From: an uncultured Clostridium sp.
Lineage (GTDB): Bacteria; Bacillota; Clostridia; Lachnospirales; Lachnospiraceae
Reading direction: 5' to 3'
NCBI GenBank assembly: GCA_947643685.1
Contig: CANRXD010000142.1
Location: 1 to 5,425 of the forward strand
Length of the DNA: 5,425 nt
Shown here: piece by piece, positions 1 through 5,425 of the stretch
How positions within the stretch are numbered: position 1 is the stretch's first letter
Layout: the number at the start of each line of letters is the position of its first letter
The notes under the pieces: model-generated
Seen by the model: only the letters and a program-made list of their open reading frames with translations
The model's database searches: none
Told to the model about the DNA's origin: nothing
Translations under genes and position numbers: made by a program

Positions 1-446
1 GAATAGGTCTTCACCGGCTGATGCACAAAATCTACAATATCCGCAAACTTCAAGATATCATCCAGCTTTGCATCAATCTCTTCTCTCTTGAACCCGATCA
101 TCGTACCATTTAAATAAATGTTTTCCAGGCCGGTATATTCGGAATTAAAACCGGCGCCGAGCTCCAAAAGAGCAGATACCCTTCCATCCAAGTCCACCGC
201 TCCGCCCGTCGGATTCAAAACACCGGTGATGATTTTCAGCATCGTGGACTTACCGGAGCCGTTTGTCCCGATAATCCCCACAGTCTCTCCCTTATTCCCC
301 TCAAAAGAAACATTATTCTGCGAATAATGCTCCGTATACCGCTTCTTTCTGGATAAGCCAAGCGACTCCTTCAACCGGTCACTTGGCTTATCATACAGCT
401 TATACATCTTGCTGACATCATTTACAGAAATTGCCACTTCACTCAT
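1..446 (-). CDS. Polysaccharide/teichoic acid ABC exporter ATPase (Wzt/TagH type), 3' end cut by window edge
   Basis: This is the ATP-binding subunit that would power export of a lipid-linked surface glycan through the permease encoded just upstream. It acts on the cytoplasmic face of the membrane. The first 148 residues are visible. They show a typical start (MSEVAISVNDVSKMYKLY), the DRLKESL segment usual in Wzt/TagH proteins, a Walker A loop GTNGSGKST at residues 60-68, and the family hallmark LLELGAGF...YTGLENIYLNG at 93-114. The window ends at QPVKTY, where the ABC signature (usually SSGM...) normally follows, so the signature, Walker B and any C-terminal carbohydrate-binding domain lie outside. 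The start at 446 is chosen because GGAG lies 9 bases upstream. An in-frame ATG at 461-459 overlaps the permease stop as TGATG and would add five residues, but has no good ribosome binding site. The exporter family assignment is firm; the substrate is inferred from context. Confidence 0.95.
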   Translation of the reverse strand, partial: MSEVAISVNDVSKMYKLYDKPSDRLKESLGLSRKKRYTEHYSQNNVSFEGNKGETVGIIGTNGSGKSTMLKIITGVLNPTGGAVDLDGRVSALLELGAGFNSEYTGLENIYLNGTMIGFKREEIDAKLDDILKFADIVDFVHQPVKTY

Positions 447-455
447 ATATCCACA

Positions 456-459
456 CTCC
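456..459 (-). promoter_or_regulatory. Ribosome binding site for the ABC exporter ATPase
   Basis: GGAG on the minus strand, 9 bases before the ATG at 446-444. Its first G is also the last base of an alternative in-frame ATG (461-459) that overlaps the permease TGA stop. The site supports the shorter protein beginning MSEVAIS. Confidence 0.6.
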
Positions 460-460
460 A

Positions 461-1291
461 TCACAGTACATCTGCAAAATGTACCTTCAGACGTTTAAAA
501 ATCACGGTCCCCAGCACAAATACGACCAAGGTAAATCCCCAGAAATAAAGGGTCTGTCGGGGGCGCTCCCAGAATGCTACCTTATAGATAAAGGTATCTC
601 TATAACCTGACGTAATATAGTAAAGAGGATTCAGCTTAAATATCGTTTTCGCCGCCTGAGAAATCTCCATCGTATCCAAATTCCACATAATCGGCGTCAC
701 CCAGATTCCCACCTGTAAAATAATGTTAATCACCTGGGTCAAGTCTTTAAAAAACACGACAATTGCCGAAGTGGCGTAGGAAAGCCCCAGCACCAAAACC
801 AATAAGCAGAAGGAATAATAAAACAACTGCAGGTAATAGACATCCGGAAATTGACCATAACTGCAATAAATGATAACCACCAACGCCACAAATGCTATAT
901 GGACAAACAAAGCCGAAATCATTTTCACAACCGGCAAAATACTGATCTTAAACACTACTTTTTTCACCAAATAAGAGTATTCGTTCAGCGTGTTCGTCCC
1001 TGCTCCCCACGCATCAGAAAAGAAAAACCATGGAACAATACCGGCAATCAGCCACAAAACAAAGGGAACCTCTACGCCCTCCCCCATGGAAATATCCGGC
1101 GAACGCAAGCCTTTCTGAAACACAAACCAATAGACCAGCACCGTCACGATCGGCTGAATAAATGCCCAGATCACACCGAAATAAGAACCTGCATATTTCG
1201 TTTTAAAATCATTTTTTGCCAGCGACCAGATTAACTTTCTGCTGGCAAACACCTCTCTGGTGAGGGAAAACATTCTCTTAATATCTGACAT
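461..1291 (-). CDS. Polysaccharide/teichoic acid ABC-2 exporter permease (Wzm/TagG type)
   Basis: Membrane subunit of an ABC exporter that moves a completed undecaprenyl-linked polysaccharide across the cytoplasmic membrane. Length (276 residues) is normal for the ABC-2 Wzm/TagG/RfbA family. About six membrane segments can be read, near residues 36-58, 76-95, 120-143, 152-177, 186-203 and 247-266. Family motifs are present: the amphipathic N-terminal segment NDFKTKYAGSYFGVIWAFIQP at about 27-47, IAGIVPWFFFSDAW at 82-95, YLVKKVVFK at 107-115, and LNPLYYITSGYRD at 220-232. The ATG follows the rfbC stop with no gap (TAGATG), and AAAGGTGG at 1306-1299 inside the end of rfbC is a good ribosome binding site, so translation is probably coupled. 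Its ATPase partner follows directly. Whether the exported polymer is a rhamnan, another rhamnose-containing glycan or a teichoic acid cannot be told from this protein alone. Confidence 0.95.
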   Translation of the reverse strand: MSDIKRMFSLTREVFASRKLIWSLAKNDFKTKYAGSYFGVIWAFIQPIVTVLVYWFVFQKGLRSPDISMGEGVEVPFVLWLIAGIVPWFFFSDAWGAGTNTLNEYSYLVKKVVFKISILPVVKMISALFVHIAFVALVVIIYCSYGQFPDVYYLQLFYYSFCLLVLVLGLSYATSAIVVFFKDLTQVINIILQVGIWVTPIMWNLDTMEISQAAKTIFKLNPLYYITSGYRDTFIYKVAFWERPRQTLYFWGFTLVVFVLGTVIFKRLKVHFADVL

Positions 1292-1867
1292 CTATTTTCC
1301 ACCTTTGCTATTGGTATACTCTGTGATACCTCCCCACCTCTGATCTTTCTCGGAAATGATCAGATCCGCCTTCGTCATCCCGTCAGGCAGCGGCCATTTT
1401 ACCCCAATCTCCGGATCGTCCCACTTCAATCCACCTTCATCGTTGGGATGATAAAAATCGGTACACTTATAGGCAAATTCTGCCGACTCTGACAACACGA
1501 CAAAGCCGTGGGCAAAATTTTTCGGGATGAAGAACTGCTTCTTATTTTCCGCCGAGAGAATCACCCCATGCCATTTTCCATAAGTCTTGGAACCGGGCCG
1601 CAAATCCACCGCCACGTCAAAAACCGCGCCGCTCACCACCCTTACCAGCTTGTCCTGGGGAAAATGGATCTGAAAGTGAAGCCCCCGCAGCACTCCCTTT
1701 CTGGAACTGGATTGATTGTCCTGTACAAATTCCAGATCAATTCCTGCCGCTTTATAATCATTATAATTGTAGGTTTCCATGAAATATCCGCGCTCATCCC
1801 CGAACACTGTCGGTGTAATCACCTTAAGCCCTTCGATTTCACAAGTTTCAACTATAATCTTTCCCAT
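1292..1867 (-). CDS. rfbC: dTDP-4-dehydrorhamnose 3,5-epimerase
   Basis: RfbC/RmlC converts dTDP-4-dehydro-6-deoxy-D-glucose to dTDP-4-dehydro-L-rhamnose, the third step of dTDP-L-rhamnose synthesis, in the cytoplasm. The 191-residue cupin protein has the usual family length and landmarks: EGLKVITPTVFGDERGYFMET at about 12-32, FVQDNQS at 47-53, the catalytic histidine in RGLHFQ (His64), VAVDLR at 85-90, FIPKNFAHGF at 113-122, EFAYKCTDFY with conserved tyrosines at 133 and 139, and Asp168, which by family position should pair with His64. The start MGKIIVE is chosen because AAAGGAAG lies 5 bases upstream and family homology begins here. The same frame stays open for at least 38 further codons upstream, beginning with a TTG at 1981, but that part does not look like RfbC. 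Partner genes rmlA, rmlB and rmlD are not in the window, so they should be elsewhere. Function is confident. Confidence 0.96.
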   Translation of the reverse strand: MGKIIVETCEIEGLKVITPTVFGDERGYFMETYNYNDYKAAGIDLEFVQDNQSSSRKGVLRGLHFQIHFPQDKLVRVVSGAVFDVAVDLRPGSKTYGKWHGVILSAENKKQFFIPKNFAHGFVVLSESAEFAYKCTDFYHPNDEGGLKWDDPEIGVKWPLPDGMTKADLIISEKDQRWGGITEYTNSKGGK

Positions 1868-2001
1868 TTTTACTTCCTTTCTAATCCTCTTTTTCCATAC
1901 TTCGGAAATTCCATTTTCCCACTCAGAATAACACATCCCCTTCGCTTCGTCTATCACTATCGCCAAAGTTTCCTTTTCCAAATAGAGTCTGTCTTTCTTC
2001 G
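1868..2001 (-). other. 134-base spacer before rfbC, open in the rfbC frame
   Basis: This is the only gap of any size in an otherwise tightly packed gene string. On the minus strand it is purine-rich. The rfbC frame runs through all of it without a stop codon, giving a plausible-looking but unrecognised peptide (from the TTG at 1981: LEKETLAIVIDEAKG... ending KRIRKEVK before MGK). I see no convincing -35/-10 pair: TTGGCG at 1966-1961 and TATTCT at 1930-1925 are 30 bases apart. I also see no terminator-like GC-rich stem with a T run. It could be a decayed gene end, an untranslated leader with an internal promoter I cannot recognise, or an N-terminal extension of RfbC. The last is least likely, given the good ribosome binding site at the internal ATG. 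Confidence 0.5.
1873..1880 (-). promoter_or_regulatory. Ribosome binding site deciding the rfbC start
   Basis: AAAGGAAG on the minus strand, 5 bases before the ATG at 1867-1865. It supports the 191-residue RfbC over a longer version starting at the TTG at 1981, which has no comparable purine-rich site in front of it. Confidence 0.8.
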
Positions 2002-3444
2002 TTACATCCGGAAGGTTCCATGGAGAAGAACATAGATAAAATCTCCGTAGAGCAATGCTGCAATATAAAGAATCCCCAAAGTCAGCAGCAAAATCTCTCT
2101 TCGCCGGCCAATACCTTTTCCGACAGACACCGCCATGTCTTCATTCACTTCTTCATTTTCTTCTTTATTTTCTTCTTTTTCTTCTATGTCTGCTTCCCCT
2201 TTTTCACACCAGAACATTGCCCCTCCATATGCGAGAAACCCAATCACACACAGATAATACCTCGCCTGATAGCCGCCCATATAGCCCGCCGAGCAGTAAG
2301 TCCGGTAAGCGCTCAAAAACTGTGTGAGGCCGGTTACGATCATTCCGCCCAAAAGCGCAAAATACATCGGCGCCATCTTCGACTTTCTCACCACCGCCCT
2401 GATTCCCTGTCCGACACTTAAGATCAGAACAAAACCGGGGCCAATCCAGGAGACAAAATTCCGGGCTTTATCCAAGGTCATCGGCCCATAGATGGTTACC
2501 CAGCTGGATATAAACTGGCGCCAATAATATCCGGCATACTCTAAAAATGTGTACTGAGCCGGCCTTTGATCTTCCGGCACAAAAAAACCGGTCTGTATAT
2601 ATGCGTCATAGTGCAAAGTCTGAAGCGAGGGTTGGACTCCTCCATATCTGCTATAAAGATACAGATAATACGCAATGGGAACCAGATAGAAAACCAAAGT
2701 CACTGCAAAATAACGGTTCCAGACAATTTGAAATCCCCTTTTGTGAATCAACTCATTGATCAACACCAGAAGCAGTGCAACCACCAAAATCTCCCCGGCT
2801 GTCAGCTTCGATAACATCGTCACAAAAAAGCCCATTCCTACCAACAGATATGTGCCCTGATTGATCTGATTTTCATAATACCGCAAAAGCCCCCAGAAAA
2901 ACAGGACCATACCGGTAAATGCCAAATTATCGTTACTTACTCCCGCCCCTGTATAGGCGAGCATAGGCACGGAAACGGCACTGACTGAAAAAATGACATG
3001 AGGCAAGATTTTCTTTGTGTATTTTCGAAGCCTGGAATAGCCGAGATAAAAACAGAGTGCCATGGTTCCTGCCGTCAGAAAGATATTGGCATATCTCAGA
3101 AGCTTGATATTGACCGTCATCTGATCGCCTTCTTTCCTCATTCCGGAAAAAGGTTTCATCATATGATAATAAAGCGGAGGATGGCCCAGATAATTCCACT
3201 CATCCTGCTGTATCTGATACGTCTGCCTTCCGTCATGTTCCTCCAACAAACTGCAGGCATGCATATCTTCAAAATCAGGAACCAGCTGATCCGAATGTTC
3301 GTTTAGATAGCAGACATATCCAATATGAGCGCCCTCGTCCGGAATCTCGCCTACTTCCGCCGCGAAGAAAAATAATTTAAACACAAAAAAGAAAAAGACT
3401 GTTCCGTATATAAATATAGGAATTTTAGCAATTTTCCGTTCCAT
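2002..3444 (-). CDS. DUF2142-like polytopic membrane protein, probable GT-C type glycosyltransferase
   Basis: A 480-residue integral membrane protein with roughly 9-12 hydrophobic segments, beginning with one at about 8-29. Landmarks fit DUF2142 and the wider GT-C fold: acidic PDEGAH at 35-40 in the first outer loop, where GT-C enzymes carry their catalytic acid; HPPLYY at 88-93; GVSNDNLAF at 168-176; and a GYQARYYL segment at 391-398 near the usual GRY motif. By analogy it would transfer a sugar from a polyprenyl-phosphate donor to a glycan on the outer face of the membrane; this is inference, as DUF2142 members are mostly uncharacterised. Near the C-terminus a strongly acidic loop (residues 414-436, rich in Glu) precedes a basic GRRRE and the last membrane segment. 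The start at 3444 has AGGAGAGG 4 bases upstream; an in-frame ATG at 3477 lies inside the preceding gene and is less likely. The gap from the preceding stop is 10 bases. Confidence 0.85.
   Translation of the reverse strand: MERKIAKIPIFIYGTVFFFFVFKLFFFAAEVGEIPDEGAHIGYVCYLNEHSDQLVPDFEDMHACSLLEEHDGRQTYQIQQDEWNYLGHPPLYYHMMKPFSGMRKEGDQMTVNIKLLRYANIFLTAGTMALCFYLGYSRLRKYTKKILPHVIFSVSAVSVPMLAYTGAGVSNDNLAFTGMVLFFWGLLRYYENQINQGTYLLVGMGFFVTMLSKLTAGEILVVALLLVLINELIHKRGFQIVWNRYFAVTLVFYLVPIAYYLYLYSRYGGVQPSLQTLHYDAYIQTGFFVPEDQRPAQYTFLEYAGYYWRQFISSWVTIYGPMTLDKARNFVSWIGPGFVLILSVGQGIRAVVRKSKMAPMYFALLGGMIVTGLTQFLSAYRTYCSAGYMGGYQARYYLCVIGFLAYGGAMFWCEKGEADIEEKEENKEENEEVNEDMAVSVGKGIGRRREILLLTLGILYIAALLYGDFIYVLLHGTFRM
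2137..2184 (-). repeat. Short imperfect tandem repeat coding an acidic Glu/Asn loop
   Basis: Within the membrane protein gene the minus strand has consecutive imperfect 12-base units GAAGAAAATAAA, GAAGAAAATGAA and GAAGTGAATGAA, preceded by GAAGAAAAA. They encode EEK-EENK-EENE-EVNE. The tract sits in the loop before the last membrane segment. Units are multiples of three, so slippage would lengthen or shorten the loop without breaking the frame. It may be no more than a charged linker. Confidence 0.7.
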
Positions 3445-3448
3445 AAAA

Positions 3449-3456
3449 CCTCTCCT
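3449..3456 (-). promoter_or_regulatory. Ribosome binding site deciding the DUF2142-like start
   Basis: AGGAGAGG on the minus strand, 4 bases before the ATG at 3444-3442. Its first bases overlap the TAG stop of the preceding gene (3457-3455), which suggests translational coupling. It favours the start MERKIAK over the upstream in-frame ATG at 3477. Confidence 0.85.
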
Positions 3457-4063
3457 ACCCAAAGGGCACATATACATTCATTTTCATATTTTTTTCGTCG
3501 ATAGGATCTTCATTGATATAAAAAAAATCATGAAATACACATTGATCCGTACAGATGACCGTTATGGCGCTCCCCTCGTCACTGTCCGAATAACAGGAAA
3601 CCATCGCTTCCCCAACCGTCATCTTTGAACAATCCAAAGACAGCCTGACGTAGGTGTTGTCCTCCAATTCTGAAACATCAATCTGCTTCCGTTCCACATA
3701 ATCGCCCTGCCTGAACTCCAAAGTAAATTCACCTTTGTTTTTCCGGCCAAAGGTTCCCGTTTTGACCGCAATGCACAAAGAGTCATACTCCAACATATTG
3801 GGATGGATATCCAGAGGCTGTCTCATGAACCTGTTCTTTGTCACTTCTCCGGCCGGCACCAGATGCTCTTCCCTATTGGAGGAATCTGCAAAGGTTTTTT
3901 TCTGGCCATCCAGCAAATGCTGCAGTTTCATGCCGGCTTTTGCCACATAGCTCATCGCACCGGATTCTGCCACAAGCAAATTCACCATAAAAATCAAACA
4001 AAAAGCCAATATGGCTGCCAATATTTTTTTTACTTTTTGACTTTGCTGCTGCTTCTTTTCCAT
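3455..4063 (-). CDS. Membrane-anchored extracytoplasmic beta-domain protein, function unknown
   Basis: I do not recognise a named family for this 202-residue protein. Residues 1-13 are polar and basic (MEKKQQQSQKVKK), 14-32 form one hydrophobic segment, and the rest is polar. This gives a single-pass anchor or uncleaved signal with the C-terminal part outside the cell. There is no lipobox cysteine or sortase motif. Residues about 72-175 look like a beta-sandwich: the pattern DSLCIAVKTGTFGRKNKGEFTLEF (94-117), then LEDNTYVRLSLDC, resembles beta domains I associate with polytopic GT-C/DUF2142-type proteins (roughly 'gi.v...tygr.n.g.l...l ... l.dn.y'). It sits directly before the DUF2142-like gene, whose ribosome binding site overlaps its stop, so a joint role is likely. 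A carbohydrate-binding or enzyme-stabilising role is inference. The ATG is 6 bases after the glycosyltransferase stop, with AGGGA 9 bases upstream. The gene contains two 8-base homopolymer runs. Confidence 0.8.
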   Translation of the reverse strand: MEKKQQQSQKVKKILAAILAFCLIFMVNLLVAESGAMSYVAKAGMKLQHLLDGQKKTFADSSNREEHLVPAGEVTKNRFMRQPLDIHPNMLEYDSLCIAVKTGTFGRKNKGEFTLEFRQGDYVERKQIDVSELEDNTYVRLSLDCSKMTVGEAMVSCYSDSDEGSAITVICTDQCVFHDFFYINEDPIDEKNMKMNVYVPFG

Positions 4064-4069
4064 AATATT

Positions 4070-5425
4070 CTATCCCTGATTCAGCTTTTCACAGAGTTCC
4101 CCAATGAAGGGAAACAAATTCTGCCCGTTGCAGTATTCCTCATTTACCGCCAGATGTTCTACCACGGGCTGATACCCCCTGCATATCTTCTCCAAATGCT
4201 TGGCAATATTCAGAGGACTCGCATCGGAAAGTGACGTGATATGAGGATTAAAAGCCGCTAAATCTTTATTCCCATAGGTATTCGTAATCACATTTACATC
4301 AAATACTGCCATTTCAAGAGGCGGATAACTGGGATGAGGAGACACCATCAGAGAAATACCTGCATAAGACTCCTCCAAAACCAAGGCATACTGATCAATG
4401 GACATTTTCCCCAAGGAATACATCACTTTACCTTTTCCGAGAGCCACCGGCTCATGCCACTCTCCGGCTGAAACGATCTCCCAGGCTGCCGCATCCTCAT
4501 ACTGCTCCGCCCACCTTCGCAGAGCTTCCACAACCAGTTCAAACGCATTCCTTTTTGTCCCCGGACGCCCATACACCAGAATCTGTTTTTTCTTATGCAC
4601 CTGCGGCTGCATCTTGGACAGATAATCTTTCAGCCCTTGATTCAGCACCGGTGCAAACTCCATCTCTGCCTCAAACCGATACCCGTTCTTCACAAAATAC
4701 TCTTTAAGTTCATGAGAATTAAATATGGCAATCTGCCGGAAGCTGCTGCGATAAGTCGAGTCTGCCAACATATAGTGTGTAGACCAAGGATAAAATCCCG
4801 GCTCATAATCCTGAATGAAATAAACAAACGGCTGCGGGGACAGGAACTCTGTCTCCATAAGTTTACGATAAGCTTCCTGGACACAGTACGCGGTCCACCA
4901 TCCGGTAAATACAAAATAATCGTTTTCTGAAACAGGTAAGGATAAGCCGTCACGAAACGCAAACGAGATAATCTGCCTCCTCTCAAAACTCTCCTCTTCA
5001 CTGCTTACAAAAGCAAATTCTCCCGAATATTTTTTGACCGCTTCTTCGGAAGGCTGTGCATCTGCCAAAATAATTCTGGAATTCCACCCAAGTGCCTCTG
5101 TCAATTCAGCAAAAAACTTGAGAGCTGTCGCAATCCCGCCAAACACATGCTCTGTATTAATAGAAGGAACCACCAAATTAATCCTTTTTTCCGGATATGT
5201 CACCTTCCGAAACCGCATCGGGTGAATTTCTCCAACCGTGCCCTCCGAAAGCTTCACCACATGAAACTGCTCTTTTTCCGTCACTGTCGGCACACAGTTG
5301 GAGTAATCCAGGTTTTTATTATAATAAGGATCTCCAAGCTCACGATATTTTTTATAGGCAAGCGCCGACATGGAAAAATCAATGTCGGGAATATAGGAAT
5401 CCCGGCTTTTGGATTCATAATGATA
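4070..5425 (-). CDS. WsaF-like rhamnosyltransferase domain at the end of a larger glycosyltransferase, 5' end cut by window edge
   Basis: The frame is open to the right edge, giving 451 visible residues. Visible residues 1-40 (YHYESKSRDS... to ...GDPYYNKNL) resemble the end of a GT2 domain: an H/Y-ESKSR motif, then a DPYYN-NL motif. From about 81 a WsaF-like GT4 unit begins: INLVVPSINTEHVFGGIATA at 82-101, YFIQDYEPGFYPWS at 202-215, and IAIFNSHEL at 232-240. Its C-terminal half has ILVYGRPGTKRNAFEL at 282-297, WEIVSAGEW at 315-323, and the nucleotide-sugar site SLMVSPHPSYPPLEMAVF at 358-375, with the GT4 glutamate at 371. Family knowledge (WsaF transfers rhamnose in S-layer glycan synthesis) and the downstream rfbC suggest dTDP-L-rhamnose as donor. 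The ATG at 5371 is not taken as the start: it has no ribosome binding site and coding continues upstream. Two active domains could add two successive sugars in the cytoplasm. Linkage and acceptor are unknown. Confidence 0.88.
   Translation of the reverse strand, partial: YHYESKSRDSYIPDIDFSMSALAYKKYRELGDPYYNKNLDYSNCVPTVTEKEQFHVVKLSEGTVGEIHPMRFRKVTYPEKRINLVVPSINTEHVFGGIATALKFFAELTEALGWNSRIILADAQPSEEAVKKYSGEFAFVSSEEESFERRQIISFAFRDGLSLPVSENDYFVFTGWWTAYCVQEAYRKLMETEFLSPQPFVYFIQDYEPGFYPWSTHYMLADSTYRSSFRQIAIFNSHELKEYFVKNGYRFEAEMEFAPVLNQGLKDYLSKMQPQVHKKKQILVYGRPGTKRNAFELVVEALRRWAEQYEDAAAWEIVSAGEWHEPVALGKGKVMYSLGKMSIDQYALVLEESYAGISLMVSPHPSYPPLEMAVFDVNVITNTYGNKDLAAFNPHITSLSDASPLNIAKHLEKICRGYQPVVEHLAVNEEYCNGQNLFPFIGELCEKLNQG

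Noticed and set aside
851..1234. A plus-strand open frame of 127 codons opposite the permease.
   Set aside because: The translation is rich in His, Arg, Asn and Gln with no recognisable motif, as expected for the complement of a hydrophobic membrane gene.
1892..1920. Competing short hairpins on the minus strand: GGAAA-atggaa-TTTCC and TTTCC-gaagtat-GGAAA just before rfbC.
   Set aside because: Stems are only 5 base pairs and AT-rich, and GGAA repeats are expected in a purine-rich leader. Not enough to call a riboswitch, attenuator or terminator.
1925..1966. A possible promoter with TTGGCG and TATTCT in the spacer before rfbC.
   Set aside because: The spacing of 30 bases is far from the usual 16-18, and neither box is a close match.
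1292..1981. A longer RfbC starting at TTG 1981 (229 residues).
   Set aside because: The extra 38 residues have no resemblance to the cupin epimerase and no ribosome binding site at the TTG, whereas the ATG at 1867 has AAAGGAAG 5 bases upstream and gives the usual family length.
1508..2035. A 175-codon open frame on the plus strand opposite rfbC and the spacer.
   Set aside because: It lies antisense to a well-recognised gene, has an odd composition (Phe/Ile/His/Pro runs), no family resemblance and no clear ribosome binding site.
2020..2421. Plus-strand frames with long Phe/Ser/Leu runs opposite the end of the DUF2142-like gene.
   Set aside because: The Phe and Leu runs are simply the complement of the GAA/AAA-rich acidic repeat; no independent coding evidence.
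3445..3477. An 11-residue N-terminal extension of the DUF2142-like protein from the ATG at 3477.
   Set aside because: It would overlap the preceding gene by 23 bases, and the ATG at 3444 has a much better ribosome binding site.
3803..4234. A plus-strand frame of 143 codons crossing the junction between the glycosyltransferase and the anchored protein.
   Set aside because: It is antisense to two genes that have convincing starts and features, and its translation shows no domain or ribosome binding site.
4690..5001. A minus-strand open frame of 103 codons inside the glycosyltransferase gene.
   Set aside because: It overlaps completely, in another frame, a region carrying clear WsaF motifs; its translation is Arg/Leu/Ser-rich and unrecognisable.
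1..5425. Search for insertion sequences, inverted repeat ends, tRNA or rRNA genes, CRISPR arrays and attachment sites.
   Set aside because: Nothing was seen by eye. Nearly the whole window is occupied by six co-directional genes, with gaps too small to hold such elements.

Overview
The window is one stretch of a cell-surface polysaccharide gene cluster. All six genes lie on the minus strand and read from right to left, almost certainly as one operon. The style suggests a Gram-positive Firmicute, most likely a Clostridia/Lachnospiraceae-type gut anaerobe. The reasons are moderate GC (mid-40s by eye), purine-rich AGGAGG-like ribosome binding sites before each visible start, and sequence patterns in the epimerase and ABC exporter that I associate with that group. 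The taxonomic call is inference, since no rRNA or other marker gene is present.

In order of transcription: (1) 5425-4070, a large glycosyltransferase cut by the right edge. Its visible part is a short tail resembling the end of a GT2 domain, followed by a complete WsaF-like (rhamnosyltransferase type) GT4 domain. (2) 4063-3455, a 202-residue protein with one N-terminal membrane anchor and a predicted extracytoplasmic beta-rich domain. (3) 3444-2002, a 480-residue polytopic membrane protein of the DUF2142/GT-C type. (4) a 134-base spacer, then 1867-1292, rfbC/rmlC, dTDP-4-dehydrorhamnose 3,5-epimerase. (5) 1291-461, the membrane permease of an ABC-2 polysaccharide/teichoic acid exporter (Wzm/TagG type). 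(6) 446-1, the start of its ATPase (Wzt/TagH type), cut by the left edge just before the ABC signature motif.

Read together, these genes fit synthesis and export of a rhamnose-containing surface glycan. RfbC helps make dTDP-L-rhamnose, the GT2-WsaF enzyme adds sugars (probably rhamnose) in the cytoplasm, and the ABC pair exports the lipid-linked chain. The DUF2142-like protein, possibly with the anchored beta-domain protein, may modify the chain outside the membrane. The other rml genes, polymer-initiating enzymes and chain-length factors are not in the window.

Most junctions are tight: 6 and 10 bases, 0 bases (TAG directly followed by ATG), then 14 bases with an alternative TGATG overlap. 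The exception is the 134-base spacer before rfbC. I found no RNA genes, CRISPR arrays, insertion sequences, convincing promoters or terminators. I do not see an unambiguous new system. The points most worth a second look are the split accessory/GT-C pair, the GT2-WsaF fusion, and the unusual open spacer before rfbC.
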